Source: DATJBF01 sp035515475
GTDB taxonomy: Bacteria > Verrucomicrobiota > Verrucomicrobiia > Palsa-1439
Reading direction: 5' to 3'
Length of the DNA: 21,588 bases
NCBI GenBank assembly: GCA_035515475.1
Contig: DATJBF010000039.1
Location: 1 to 21,588 of the forward strand
The position numbers were made by a program, and so were the translations under genes. Numbering within the stretch: the stretch's first letter is position 1; each line of letters opens with the position of its first letter. Positions 7,023-14,428 of this stretch are shown here, one piece after another. The notes below the pieces were generated by a model. The model searched no databases. It worked only from the letters and a program-made list of their open reading frames with translations, and had not been told where the DNA came from.

Positions 7023-7827
7023 CCGCACGACGATTCTGCTTGGCGCATTTCTGATCGCGACCTGCGGCTGCAAGTCCGTTCGCGGTGTGCGCGTTGGACC
7101 GAATCCCCCGGTGGCGCTCACCGCGGACGAGGCGGCCCAGGCGCGCCGCGAAGGTCTGGCGTTGTGGGCTCAGCAGCCGCGCGACCCGGCGCGCGTGGCC
7201 GACGCGGCCCGCCTGCTGGAGCGAGCCGCGCAAACGTTGCCGGACGACTACGACGCACAATGCGAGGCCGCACAGGCGCTGGCATTCGTGGCCGAGAACG
7301 AGACCAACGTGAACGTGCGACGCGAGGTCGCCAAGAGCGGCGTTGTCGCGGCGCGCCGGGCGCGCGCGCTGAAACCCGAGGGCGTCGAGGGCCATTACTA
7401 TTACGCGATCGACGTCGGCCTGCTCGCCGACGCGGACCGGTTGTACGGCTTGAAAGCGGTGGGCGAGATGGAACCGGCGTTGCGGCGGGCGATCGAACTC
7501 GATGAGCGGTACGATTTCGCCGGGCCGCTGCGCGTCCTGGGCGTTTTGCTGTTGCGGTCGCCGGGGCCGCCGACCAGCATTGGCAGTCCGCGCAAAGGAT
7601 TGAGGCTGCTGCAGCGGGCCGTCGAATTGTTCCCCGATTACCCTGAGAATTACCTTTACCTGGCCGAGGCGCTACGCGACAACCGGCGCCCGGACGAGGC
7701 CCGGGCCGCGCTCGCCAAGGTTCTCGACGCTCCCGCGTGGCCCGACGAACAATTCGAGAGTGGGCAGTGGAAGGCGGACGCGGAGAAGCTTCTCCAGACT
7801 CTGTCGGCCTCCAAATCTTCGCAGTGA
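7012..7827 (+). CDS. TPR-type lipoprotein (TRAP-associated TatT-like)
   Basis: A 271-aa lipoprotein with signal MANSRTTILLGAFLIATCGC; the lipidated Cys is 18 or 20. The mature part is helical with tetratricopeptide-like pairs: ARLLERAAQTLPDDYDAQCE near residues 63-85, and RLLQRAVELFPDYPENYLYL plus LAEALRDNRRPDEARAALAKVL near 196-240. The central YYYAIDVGLLADA and ALRRAIELDERY segments recall the TatT family of TRAP-associated TPR lipoproteins, from memory and only moderately convincing. It overlaps the binding-protein gene by 11 nt and probably forms an operon with it and the HpnD-like gene. With a periplasmic binding protein as neighbour, a shared periplasmic assembly is an inference. Confidence 0.7.
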   Translation: MANSRTTILLGAFLIATCGCKSVRGVRVGPNPPVALTADEAAQARREGLALWAQQPRDPARVADAARLLERAAQTLPDDYDAQCEAAQALAFVAENETNVNVRREVAKSGVVAARRARALKPEGVEGHYYYAIDVGLLADADRLYGLKAVGEMEPALRRAIELDERYDFAGPLRVLGVLLLRSPGPPTSIGSPRKGLRLLQRAVELFPDYPENYLYLAEALRDNRRPDEARAALAKVLDAPAWPDEQFESGQWKADAEKLLQTLSASKSSQ

Positions 7828-7861
7828 TTGTGGATAGCCGCTCGGTTGCTGCAAGTGATCT

Positions 7862-7932
7862 GGATGGAGTGCTGGAGTCATGGAGTGTTGTAGCTGCGGC
7901 GTGAGCCGCGGAAAGCCAATCCAGCGGCTATT
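7862..7932. repeat. TGGAGT low-complexity repeat joined to a TGTAGC palindrome
   Basis: Bases 7862-7888 repeat variants of GGAGTGCTGGAGTCATGGAG, like the arms around the four-helix-bundle gene at 17541-18076. A decayed cloverleaf element follows directly: TGTAGCTGCGGCGTGAGCCGC from 7889, with a right arm AGCGGCTA near 7923-7930. It lies in the 185-bp gap before the large repeat protein gene. Confidence 0.55.
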
Positions 7933-8012
7933 TGTCTTGAATCGGAACCTCAACCCGGCTATCATCTGCATGAGTTTCACCCCTGAGGCAGGAGAAAGTT
8001 GGTTCGCGGCCG

Positions 8013-9803
8013 ATGAAGCGTGCCTGTCTGATCTTCGGATTTGCCACGGGGATCATTCTCAGTTCCCGACCTTCCGACGCGCAATACACCGCCAACTACC
8101 AGACGAACGTTATTAGCGGCGTGACCAGCAACTGGACGGGCGATTACATCGTCGGTTCCAACACTTTGGCCGATGCGTTGTTGATTCGAAACGGCGGCAT
8201 GTTGTCGAATAGAATCGGATACCTGGGCTACGAAATCGCCAGTCGCAACAACAGCGTGCTGGTCAGCGGCAGCAACTCGGTGTGGAGCAACGCCAGTGAC
8301 TTGTACGTTGGTTCCTCTGGCGCGGGCAACAGCCTGGTGATCAGCAACAGTGGTCGTGTACTCAACGACTACGGCTACATGGGTGGGAGCCTGAGCAGTA
8401 GTAACAACAGCGTGTTGGTCGCCGGCGCTGGCTCGGTCTGGAGCAACGGCGCCGCTCTCTTCTTGGGGTACGCGGGGGCCGGCAACAGTCTGGTGATCAG
8501 CAATGGCGGCCGGGTGATCGACGTCTACGGCGACATTGGCTACAACTCCAGTAGCACCGGCAACACCGTAACGATCAGCGGTGTCGGTTCAATCTGGAGC
8601 AACCCCTACAGCTTTTGGATGGGCGACGGTGGTGCCGGCAACCGCTTGGCCATCCGCAACGGCGGCCACTTGTACACTGCCTCAGGACAGGATCGCTACA
8701 ATTTCGTGGGTTCCGCATTCAGCAGCAGCAACAATTGCGTCGTGGTGGCCGATACCGGGTCGGTTTGGAGAACTTCCAGTTGGGTTTATCTCGGCGTCTT
8801 CGGCTCGGGCAACAGCCTGGTCATCAGCAACGGCGGCCAGGTGGTTTGTGAGGACACGAACAGCGCGGGCTGCGTGGGAGCCTACTCTGGCAGCAGCAAC
8901 AATCGCATGCTGGTTGCCGACGCCGGTTCGGTCTGGAGCAACAGCGGGAGCCTGGTTATTGGACTCGCCGGCTCGGGCAACGGCTTGGTGATCAGCAACG
9001 GTGCCCAGGTAATCGACGACTTCGGCTGCGTGGGCTCCAACCTCAACAGCCGAGGCAACGGCGTGCGCGTGGCGGATGGCGGCGCTTGGCGCAACGATGT
9101 ATTGCGCGTGGGCGATCAAGGATCGAGCAATTCACTGGCGGTTGCCGGCGGATTGATCCTCGCAACAAATCTCACCATCGGATTCGCCTCGGGGGCCTGC
9201 GACAACGTCGTTCAATTGGACAGCGGCAGCATCATCGTGACCAACGGGACCCACGATGCGGTGTTCGAGGTGCGGAATGGGAAACTGATCCTGAACGGCG
9301 GCTTGTTGCAGGTCGACCGGTTTGTCATGACCAATCTCTGCGCCCAGTTTGTTCGCACAGGTGGGATGTTGGTTTACGGCTCTGCCGTGCTCGATCCGAC
9401 GCGCGACGACGATAACGACGGTATGCCGAGCGGCTGGGAGCAAGCGTACGGTCTCGATCCGTTGGACGCCGCTGACGCCACCGCTGACGCGGACGGCGAT
9501 GGCATGTCCAACCTGCAGGAATATCAGGCCGGCACGGACCCGTCCAACAGCCGGTCGGTGTTTCGCATCATTGAAATTGCGCCAGACGATGACGACATGC
9601 TGCTCACGTGGACGGCGGTGGGAGGCAAACGATACGTGCTGCAGACGGCCACAGGATTCACCGGCAGCTTATCGAATGATTTCGTGGATCTGAACCCGGC
9701 GATCGTCGCGACGGGCACAGGTGATACGACTGTGACCGTGCTCCATCTGGGCGGAGCCACCAACAGCCCTACCGGATTCTACCGGGTGCGGTTGGTTCCG
9801 TAG
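8013..9803 (+). CDS. Secreted T5SS/PEP-CTERM-associated repeat protein with TSP3 calcium motifs
   Basis: A 596-aa exported protein with a signal peptide (MKRACLIFGFATGIILSS, likely cut near SDAQ). Residues about 54-390 contain six full and one partial repeat of roughly 50 aa with the pattern GNSLVISNGGRV...G..GxxxxSxNNSVLVAGAGSVWSN...LxLG. This matches, from memory, the T5SS/PEP-CTERM-associated repeat that builds parallel beta-helix passengers. Two calcium-type loops follow, DDDNDGMPSGWE (465-476) and DADGDGMSNLQE (492-503), of thrombospondin type 3 style. The C-terminal domain of about 80 aa contains LTWTAVGGKRYVLQ and ends GFYRVRLVP, common in Verrucomicrobiota exported proteins. No autotransporter barrel or PEP-CTERM anchor is present, so release or surface attachment is unclear. 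GGAGAAAG lies about 15 nt before the ATG, rather far. The stop codon is the first base triplet of a palindrome at 9801. Confidence 0.85.
   Translation: MKRACLIFGFATGIILSSRPSDAQYTANYQTNVISGVTSNWTGDYIVGSNTLADALLIRNGGMLSNRIGYLGYEIASRNNSVLVSGSNSVWSNASDLYVGSSGAGNSLVISNSGRVLNDYGYMGGSLSSSNNSVLVAGAGSVWSNGAALFLGYAGAGNSLVISNGGRVIDVYGDIGYNSSSTGNTVTISGVGSIWSNPYSFWMGDGGAGNRLAIRNGGHLYTASGQDRYNFVGSAFSSSNNCVVVADTGSVWRTSSWVYLGVFGSGNSLVISNGGQVVCEDTNSAGCVGAYSGSSNNRMLVADAGSVWSNSGSLVIGLAGSGNGLVISNGAQVIDDFGCVGSNLNSRGNGVRVADGGAWRNDVLRVGDQGSSNSLAVAGGLILATNLTIGFASGACDNVVQLDSGSIIVTNGTHDAVFEVRNGKLILNGGLLQVDRFVMTNLCAQFVRTGGMLVYGSAVLDPTRDDDNDGMPSGWEQAYGLDPLDAADATADADGDGMSNLQEYQAGTDPSNSRSVFRIIEIAPDDDDMLLTWTAVGGKRYVLQTATGFTGSLSNDFVDLNPAIVATGTGDTTVTVLHLGGATNSPTGFYRVRLVP
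8172..9182 (+). repeat. Tandem coding repeats (about 50 codons) in the beta-helix passenger
   Basis: Units begin near residues 54, 104, 156, 208, 265, 321 and 371 (partial). The word GGCAACAGCCTGGTGATCAG or a close variant starts several units, and GGTTCGGTCTGGAGCAACA marks their ends. DNA-level similarity between units is high at these anchors and lower between them, suggesting past duplication with divergence. Unit 4 and unit 5 are a few residues longer. Confidence 0.8.
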
Positions 9804-9840
9804 GAGCGATCCCCGGTCGCGGCAGGGAGGCCGCTCCTAC
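9800..9840. repeat. Palindrome with GTAGGAGCG arms; supplies a stop codon and may terminate both genes
   Basis: GTAGGAGCG (9800-9808) and CGCTCCTAC (9832-9840) are exact 9-bp arms around two small internal GC-rich inverted motifs. The TAG at 9801-9803 is the stop of the upstream repeat protein. It sits between convergent genes, so it may serve as a bidirectional transcription end, though neither side has a strong U-tract. It is a sequence variant of the TGTAGC family. Confidence 0.65.
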
Positions 9841-9910
9841 AATCGCGTGGCCGCGCAGCAGCGCAGCCCTACCGGTGAGGCGGTCGCACGCGTAGCAACG
9901 ACATATCGAC

Positions 9911-10345
9911 TCAGAATTTTGTCCGCACGTCGCGGCCCTCGTCGACGTCGATGATATCGAAGAAGGTCTGGATATCGTCGTGGTCGGAGATGCCGTATTC
10001 CTTTTTGCGTTGGGCGAGACGGGCACTGGCGTCGTCGCGCCAGCCGCGTTTGCGCAGGTAATGGTTCCAGATTTCGATTTCTTCCTCCGACGGCTTGCGG
10101 CCGTTGGTAAAACACCACTCGAGGATGTCCTCGTCCTCGCCACCCAATTTCACCCGGGCGATCACGTCCTCGTATTTCACGCCGAGAAAACTGCAGCAGC
10201 GTCCGTCGAAGCCGGTGCCGAGGTTCTTGATGTAATCAGCGGGCAGTTTGCCCTGCGCATGAAGCTTGATCTTGTCGAGCATCCGTCCGAAATGAACGAT
10301 ACCACCCACCGTTTCATGGGGACTGCGAAGACCGGGGATTTTCAT
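9911..10345 (-). CDS. DUF5069 domain-containing protein
   Basis: A 144-aa soluble protein matching what I recall of DUF5069. It starts PGLRSPHETVGGIVHFGRML, continues DKIKLHAQGKLPADYIKNLG and GFDGRCCSFLGVKYEDV, and has the mid-region EDEDILEWCFTNGRKPSEEE. It ends IWNHYLRKRGWRDDASARL and then IQTFFDIIDVDEGRD. The domain fills almost the whole protein. There is no signal peptide or membrane helix. Function is unknown for the family. The gene is convergent with the beta-helix protein and is followed upstream (to its right) by a cloverleaf repeat and the lipoate ligase gene on the same strand. A shared transcript with the ligase is possible but the 138-bp repeat-filled gap argues against tight coupling. 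Confidence 0.88.
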   Translation of the reverse strand: MKIPGLRSPHETVGGIVHFGRMLDKIKLHAQGKLPADYIKNLGTGFDGRCCSFLGVKYEDVIARVKLGGEDEDILEWCFTNGRKPSEEEIEIWNHYLRKRGWRDDASARLAQRKKEYGISDHDDIQTFFDIIDVDEGRDVRTKF

Positions 10346-10385
10346 GCGGGAAGCTTAGCGCACCCAACCGCGCAACGCAACGCAC

Positions 10386-10445
10386 TGTAGCGGCGGTCTA
10401 TGACCGCCGATGCCCCGTTTTCGACGCTCGCAGAGCGCCGCTACA
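10386..10445. repeat. Full-length cloverleaf palindrome (TGTAGCGGCG/CGCCGCTACA)
   Basis: The best preserved 60-bp copy in the window. Outer arms are TGTAGCGGCG (10386-10395) and CGCCGCTACA (10436-10445). Inner hairpin 1 is GGCGGTC-TAT-GACCGCC and inner hairpin 2 is CGCTC-GCA-GAGCG. The drawn structure is a three-way junction. It lies between the lipoate ligase gene and the DUF5069 gene, both on the minus strand. Confidence 0.85.
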
Positions 10446-10483
10446 GCAAACTGCACCAATTACACGAAATCATCCGTCACGAA

Positions 10484-11275
10484 CTAGAACTTGAACGTCC
10501 ATTCTTCGGTGGCGTACCGGTTCGCGGCCAAGGCCGCCATTCCATCGGCGGGAAGTTCACGGAGCGGTTCTTGAGCGGCCCAAATGGTCTGGAGCGTTTC
10601 TTTGATTTGGCGAGCCGACAGGCTGCGGAGGTTGGTCAGGAACTCACGGTGCCGGCGGTTCTGACGATAATCGGGTTGCCGAGAGGGCATTGGCAGCATG
10701 CGCTCGATCAACTCGATGTCGACGTCGAGGAGGAACGTACCGTGAAACAGCAGGAACTTGTGCCGGCGACGCTGTGCGTTGCCGGAGAATTTCAGGTCGC
10801 CCAGCGCGAGGTCGCTGTGGCCCCGGACGGTGACAGCCGGCAGGAGGGATAAGGGATGACGGATGAAGGATGAAGTCTGTCTTGCCGCCCTCTGCCCTCT
10901 ATCCTCCGCTCTCAAGAGTGCCGACAGCGCATCCTTGTGGCGATTCATGATGTAGACGTTCGTTCCGCGGATGCTCTTGAACGGACTGTCTTCTGTGATT
11001 CGCAGGATGAGCGAGAAGTTCAGGCAGCCGGGCCCTTGCACGACGGCGCCGCCGCCGGTGCAACGCCGCAGCACCGGGAGGTTGGCCCGCCGGGCGGCGG
11101 CGAGGTCCGCCTCCGTGTCCGCCTTGTTGGAGTAGCCGAGCACGACGAACGGGCTGGCGTGTTCCCAAAACCTCAGGATCTCGTCGTCGTGACCGTTCTC
11201 GCAGGAATCGAGCAGGGCCTCGTCGCAGGCGAGATTCTCTTCGGGCGTCGGCAATGTTAGGTCTAGGTATTTCAC
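10484..11275 (-). CDS. Lipoate-protein ligase family (LplA-like), with repeat-encoded insertion
   Basis: A biotin/lipoate A/B ligase-fold enzyme that would attach lipoate (or octanoate) to lipoyl domains. Conserved blocks are VKYLDLTLPTPEENLACDEA, FWEHASPFVVLGYSN, LPVLRRCTGGGAVVQGPGCL (substrate loop), GHSDLALGDLKFSGNAQRR (the catalytic-type Lys) and FLLFHGTFLLDVDIEL. The GTG at 11275 matches the family start and gives 263 aa; an in-frame ATG at 11365 would extend it to 293 aa and overlap the aceE start region. About 26 residues (AEDRGQRAARQTSSFIRHPL plus a few) interrupt the conserved region between the SALLRA helix and VTVRGHSDLALG, encoded by low-complexity repeats at 10838-10915. It is divergent from aceE; its target is likely Lys41 of AceF. 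Transferase (LipM/LipL-type) activity cannot be excluded. Confidence 0.87.
   Translation of the reverse strand: MKYLDLTLPTPEENLACDEALLDSCENGHDDEILRFWEHASPFVVLGYSNKADTEADLAAARRANLPVLRRCTGGGAVVQGPGCLNFSLILRITEDSPFKSIRGTNVYIMNRHKDALSALLRAEDRGQRAARQTSSFIRHPLSLLPAVTVRGHSDLALGDLKFSGNAQRRRHKFLLFHGTFLLDVDIELIERMLPMPSRQPDYRQNRRHREFLTNLRSLSARQIKETLQTIWAAQEPLRELPADGMAALAANRYATEEWTFKF
10838..10915. repeat. GGATGA/GAGGATAG low-complexity repeats inside the lipoate ligase gene
   Basis: Plus strand reads GGGATAAGGGATGACGGATG then AAGGATGAAG, followed by CCCTCTGCCCTCTATCCTCC. On the coding strand this gives an in-frame stretch rich in E, D, R, Q then S, F, I, H, P, L. Similar GGATGA-type runs occur at 15470-15600. 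The stretch breaks an otherwise conserved enzyme region without shifting the frame. Confidence 0.7.
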
Positions 11276-11317
11276 TGATTCTCGGGTAATATGGTGAATG
11301 GATCGCAGACTGGCCAA

Positions 11318-11346
11318 TTGTTTTTTCGAGCGATTTGGATTATCTG
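11318..11346 (+). promoter_or_regulatory. Possible sigma70-type promoter for aceE
   Basis: TTGTTT (11318-11323), a 17-bp spacer and TATCTG (11341-11346) lie 20 bp before the aceE GTG. The AT-rich patch stands out from the GC-rich surroundings. If real, the 5' leader would be short, about 13-15 nt. The -10 match is imperfect. Confidence 0.3.
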
Positions 11347-11366
11347 AACGATGATACGAGGACATA

Positions 11367-13937
11367 GTGGATTTGAACTTTAAAGAGCAATTCAGGCAAA
11401 AACGCGGAGCTGCGCTGACGCCATCCACCGCGCTCAGCACGCCGTACGTCAACACGATTCCCGCCGAAGACGAGCCGCCGTACCCGGGCGACCGCGAACT
11501 CGAGCGTCGGATCAAGAGCCAGGTGCGCTGGAACGCGATGGCAATGGTCGTCAACGCCAACCGGGTCCATCACGGGATCGGCGGTCACATCTCGACGTAT
11601 GCCTCGGCCGCCACGCTGTACGAAGTGGGATTCAATCATTTCTTCCACGGCGGCGACAGCGGGCGAGCGGCCGACATCGTGTATTTTCAAGGACACGCCT
11701 CGCCGGGCATTTACGCCAGAGCGTTCCTCGAAGGACGGCTGAACGAACGGCATCTCCAGCATTTCCGCCAGGAACTCGCCGAGGGCGGCGGACTGTCGTC
11801 GTATCCGCATCCGTATCTGATGCCCAGCTTCTGGCAGTTCCCGACCGTCTCGATGGGGCTCGGGCCGATCATGTCCATCTACCAGGCGCGATTCAATCGG
11901 TACCTTCGGGCCCGCAGTTTCTTGAACGGAGTGGAGCCGAAGGTCTGGTGTTTCGTGGGCGATGGCGAAGTGGACGAACCCGAGACGCTGGGGTCGTTGA
12001 CGCTCGCCTCGCGCGAGCAGCTCGACAACCTCATCTGGGTGGTGAACTGCAACCTGCAACGCCTCGACGGTCCCGTGCGCGGCAACGGCAAGATCATCCA
12101 GGAACTCGAAACGGCCTTCCGCGGCGCCGGTTGGAACGTCATCAAGGTGATCTGGGGTTCGGACTGGGATCCGCTCCTCGCGGCGGACGAAGACGGCTTG
12201 CTCGTCAAGCGGATGGAAGAAGCGGTGGACGGCGATTACCAAATGTATTCGGTCGCGCCGGGCAGCTACACCCGCAAACATTTCTTCGGCAAGTACCCCG
12301 AACTGCTCGAGATGGTCAACCATCTCACCGACGACCAGATCCGCGGACTCCGGCGCGGCGGCCACGATCCGCAGAAGGTCTATGCCGCGTACCGGGCGGC
12401 GATCGAACATCGCGGTTCGCCCACTGTGATTCTGGCCAAGACCATCAAAGGTTACGGACTCGGCGAGGCCGGCGAAGGCCGCAACGTCACGCATCAACAA
12501 AAGAAGCTGAACGAAAAGGAACTGCGCGAGTTTCGCGACCGATTCAAGATCCCTGTGAGCGACGAGGACGTTGCGGAGACGCCGTTCTACAAGCCGGCTC
12601 CGGACAGCCCGGAGATCAAATACTTGCTGGACCGGCGCAAGGCGCTCGGCGGTTTCTTGCCGAAACGCGAAGTGAAGGCCGCGCCGTTGAAGGTCCCGTC
12701 CCTCGATTCTTTCGCGGACCTGCTGAAAAGCTCGGGCAAACTCGAGCTTTCCACCACGATGGGGTTCGTCCGACTCCTGTCGCTGTTACTGCGCGACAAG
12801 GAGATCGGCCCTCGCGTGGTGCCGATCATTCCCGATGAAGCACGCACGTTCGGCATGGACGCCCTGTTTCGCGAATACGGGATTTATGCGCACCGGGGAC
12901 AGCTTTACGAGCCGGTCGATCGCAGTTCGTTGTTGTACTACCACGAGACCAAGGACGGCCAGATTCTCGAGGAAGGCATTACCGAGGCGGGCGCGATGTG
13001 TTCGTGGCTGGCGGCGGCCACGGCATACGCCACGCACGGCTTCGCCATGATTCCGTTTTACACGTACTACGCGATGTTCGGCTACCAGCGCATCGGCGAT
13101 CTCTGGTGGCTGGCCGGCGACATCCGCGCCAAAGGATTCCTGTTCGGCGCGACCGCGGGACGGACAACGTTAAACGGCGAAGGACTGCAACACGAGGATG
13201 GTCACAGCCTGTTGTTGACGAGCGTGATTCCGACGCTGCTGACATACGAGCCGGCGTTCATTTACGAAATCGCCGTGATCGTTCAGGACGGGCTCCGCCG
13301 GATGTACGAACAGGGCGAGGAGGTTTTCTATTACATGGCGTTGCACAACGAGAATTACCTGATGCCGGCCATGCCCGCGGGGGTCGAGCAGGGGATTCTC
13401 AAAGGACTTTACAAGTTCAAGCCCGGGCCCGAGGGCAAACGCCACCAGGCGCAGATCTTTGGCAGCGGCCCGATCTTGCGCGAGGCGTTGCGCGCCCAGG
13501 AGATTCTGGCTGACCGTTACGACGTGAGCGCCAATGTGTGGAGCGCCACGAGCTACAAGCTCCTCAAGACCGACCTGCAACGGGTGAGCCGTTGGAATAT
13601 GCTGCATCCGACCGAGCCGCCACGAAAGGCTTATCTGCAACAAGTGCTCGAAGGCGAACAAGGTGTGTTCGTTGCCGTATCCGACAACATGAAATCTGTA
13701 CCCGATCAAATCGCGCCGTGGATTCCCGGCGGCTTATCGACGCTCGGCACCGACGGGTTTGGCCGCAGCGACACGCGCGAAGCCTTGCGACGATTTTTCG
13801 AGATCGACGCCGAATGCACCGTCATCGCCACGCTCTATGCGCTGGCCCAACGCGGTGCGATTGACAAACAGGTTGTCGCCAAAGCGATTAGGGATTTGGG
13901 CGTCGATCCCGAAAAGTCGTTTCCGTTTACGGTCTAG
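11367..13937 (+). CDS. aceE: Pyruvate dehydrogenase E1 component, homodimeric type (AceE)
   Basis: Thiamine-diphosphate-dependent E1 that decarboxylates pyruvate and acetylates the lipoyl group of E2. At 856 aa it is close to the single-chain enterobacterial AceE (about 887). Recognisable blocks are RRIKSQVRWNAMAMVVNANR, GGHISTYASAATLYEVGFNH, HPYLMPSFWQFPTVSMGLGP, and the TPP/Mg motif GDGEVDEPETLG...VVNCN (residues 198-229). LDGPVRGNGKIIQELE follows. The pyrimidine domain carries PDEARTFGMDALFREYGIY and TAGRTTLNGEGLQHEDGHS. The GTG start at 11367 has GAGG 5 nt upstream. It is divergent from the lipoate ligase gene; aceF lies 2.28 kb downstream on the same strand, with two antisense genes between. 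The C-terminus (PEKSFPFTV) is intact. Confidence 0.97.
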   Translation: MDLNFKEQFRQKRGAALTPSTALSTPYVNTIPAEDEPPYPGDRELERRIKSQVRWNAMAMVVNANRVHHGIGGHISTYASAATLYEVGFNHFFHGGDSGRAADIVYFQGHASPGIYARAFLEGRLNERHLQHFRQELAEGGGLSSYPHPYLMPSFWQFPTVSMGLGPIMSIYQARFNRYLRARSFLNGVEPKVWCFVGDGEVDEPETLGSLTLASREQLDNLIWVVNCNLQRLDGPVRGNGKIIQELETAFRGAGWNVIKVIWGSDWDPLLAADEDGLLVKRMEEAVDGDYQMYSVAPGSYTRKHFFGKYPELLEMVNHLTDDQIRGLRRGGHDPQKVYAAYRAAIEHRGSPTVILAKTIKGYGLGEAGEGRNVTHQQKKLNEKELREFRDRFKIPVSDEDVAETPFYKPAPDSPEIKYLLDRRKALGGFLPKREVKAAPLKVPSLDSFADLLKSSGKLELSTTMGFVRLLSLLLRDKEIGPRVVPIIPDEARTFGMDALFREYGIYAHRGQLYEPVDRSSLLYYHETKDGQILEEGITEAGAMCSWLAAATAYATHGFAMIPFYTYYAMFGYQRIGDLWWLAGDIRAKGFLFGATAGRTTLNGEGLQHEDGHSLLLTSVIPTLLTYEPAFIYEIAVIVQDGLRRMYEQGEEVFYYMALHNENYLMPAMPAGVEQGILKGLYKFKPGPEGKRHQAQIFGSGPILREALRAQEILADRYDVSANVWSATSYKLLKTDLQRVSRWNMLHPTEPPRKAYLQQVLEGEQGVFVAVSDNMKSVPDQIAPWIPGGLSTLGTDGFGRSDTREALRRFFEIDAECTVIATLYALAQRGAIDKQVVAKAIRDLGVDPEKSFPFTV

Positions 13938-13945
13938 AGGCGGCT

Positions 13946-14007
13946 TGTAGCGGCGCTCTATGAGCGTCGAGGCTTCTCCGTTCGGGTTCTCTGAGCGCGC
14001 CGCGAAT
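13946..14007. repeat. Cloverleaf palindrome with decayed right arm, after aceE
   Basis: It begins TGTAGCGGCGCTCTATGAGC at 13946, nine bases after the aceE stop, with inner hairpin GCGCTC-TAT-GAGCGT. A right half follows, containing CTCTGAGCGCGCCGCGAA in place of the expected ...GCGCCGCTACA. Length (about 62 bp) agrees with the intact copy at 10386-10445. It could help end aceE transcription. Confidence 0.65.
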
Positions 14008-14023
14008 CCGCGCATGTTTGTCG

Positions 14024-14089
14024 TGTCATTCCGAGCCTCATCCGCCGAAGCCTTGGCGAAGGAGGACTGTCGAGGAATCTCTCGACGAT
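14024..14089. repeat. TGTCATTCCGAGC...GAGGAATCTC dispersed repeat
   Basis: It starts TGTCATTCCGAG (14024), contains CCGCCGAAGCCTTGGCGAAG (from 14042) and ends CGAGGAATCTC near 14081 with a small GTCGAG/CTCGAC hairpin. Bases 14042-14066 match 633-657 inside argD at 23 of 25 positions. Repeats translating as 'RFLDS...RLGMT' in shadow frames are, from memory, common in environmental bacterial genomes. Confidence 0.7.
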
Positions 14090-14330
14090 TACAGCCCGAC
14101 ACCAGCAGGAAAGACATCGAATTGCACAACAGGCTAGTGACAATCTCGGTCAACTCGTCGAGGATGCTAGAGGTGTCCAATGATTGCCAAATTCGGAAAA
14201 TTCGCGACGCAAGTCGTTGAGAATTCGTGTGCGAAAACCGCCAAAATCAGCCATTGGACATCTTGACCTCCAAAGAGGTGGACAAGCCTCGGCACCGCGA
14301 ACGCCCGCGCTACCGTTTTCGCAAAAGAGG

Positions 14331-14358
14331 CCGGCCCCGCGGTGGCCCGCGGGGCCGG
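14331..14358 (-). terminator. Rho-independent terminator of the PEP-CTERM gene
   Basis: CCGGCCCCGCGG (14331-14342) and CCGCGGGGCCGG (14347-14358) form a perfect 12-bp stem with a 4-nt loop. Reading the minus strand, the stem is followed by CCTCTTTTGC, a short U-tract. It lies 70 bp after the minus-strand PEP-CTERM stop codon, so it is oriented correctly for that gene. Confidence 0.8.
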
Positions 14359-14428
14359 GCGAGGGGCGCGGCGTGTGTGTGGTTGCGAGTGGCCGCGCGG
14401 CGACTACTAGGCGTCTGCGACAGGAAGA

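Larger units (their letters stand above)
13938..14428. other. Gene-free stretch between aceE and the PEP-CTERM gene
   Basis: This 490-bp stretch holds a degraded cloverleaf element, a TGTCATTCCGAGC-type repeat and the terminator hairpin of the minus-strand PEP-CTERM gene. Between about 14090 and 14320 I see no gene, RNA or repeat that I can support. The short open frames present have no recognisable features. Confidence 0.6.

Noticed and set aside
8172..9182. Periodic repeats considered as a CRISPR array
   Set aside because: The period is about 150 bp, the units are translated in one frame with conserved protein pattern, and there are no unique 30-40 bp spacers or cas genes.
11340..12500. 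386-aa minus-strand open frame opposite aceE
   Set aside because: It is a shadow of a highly conserved E1 gene.
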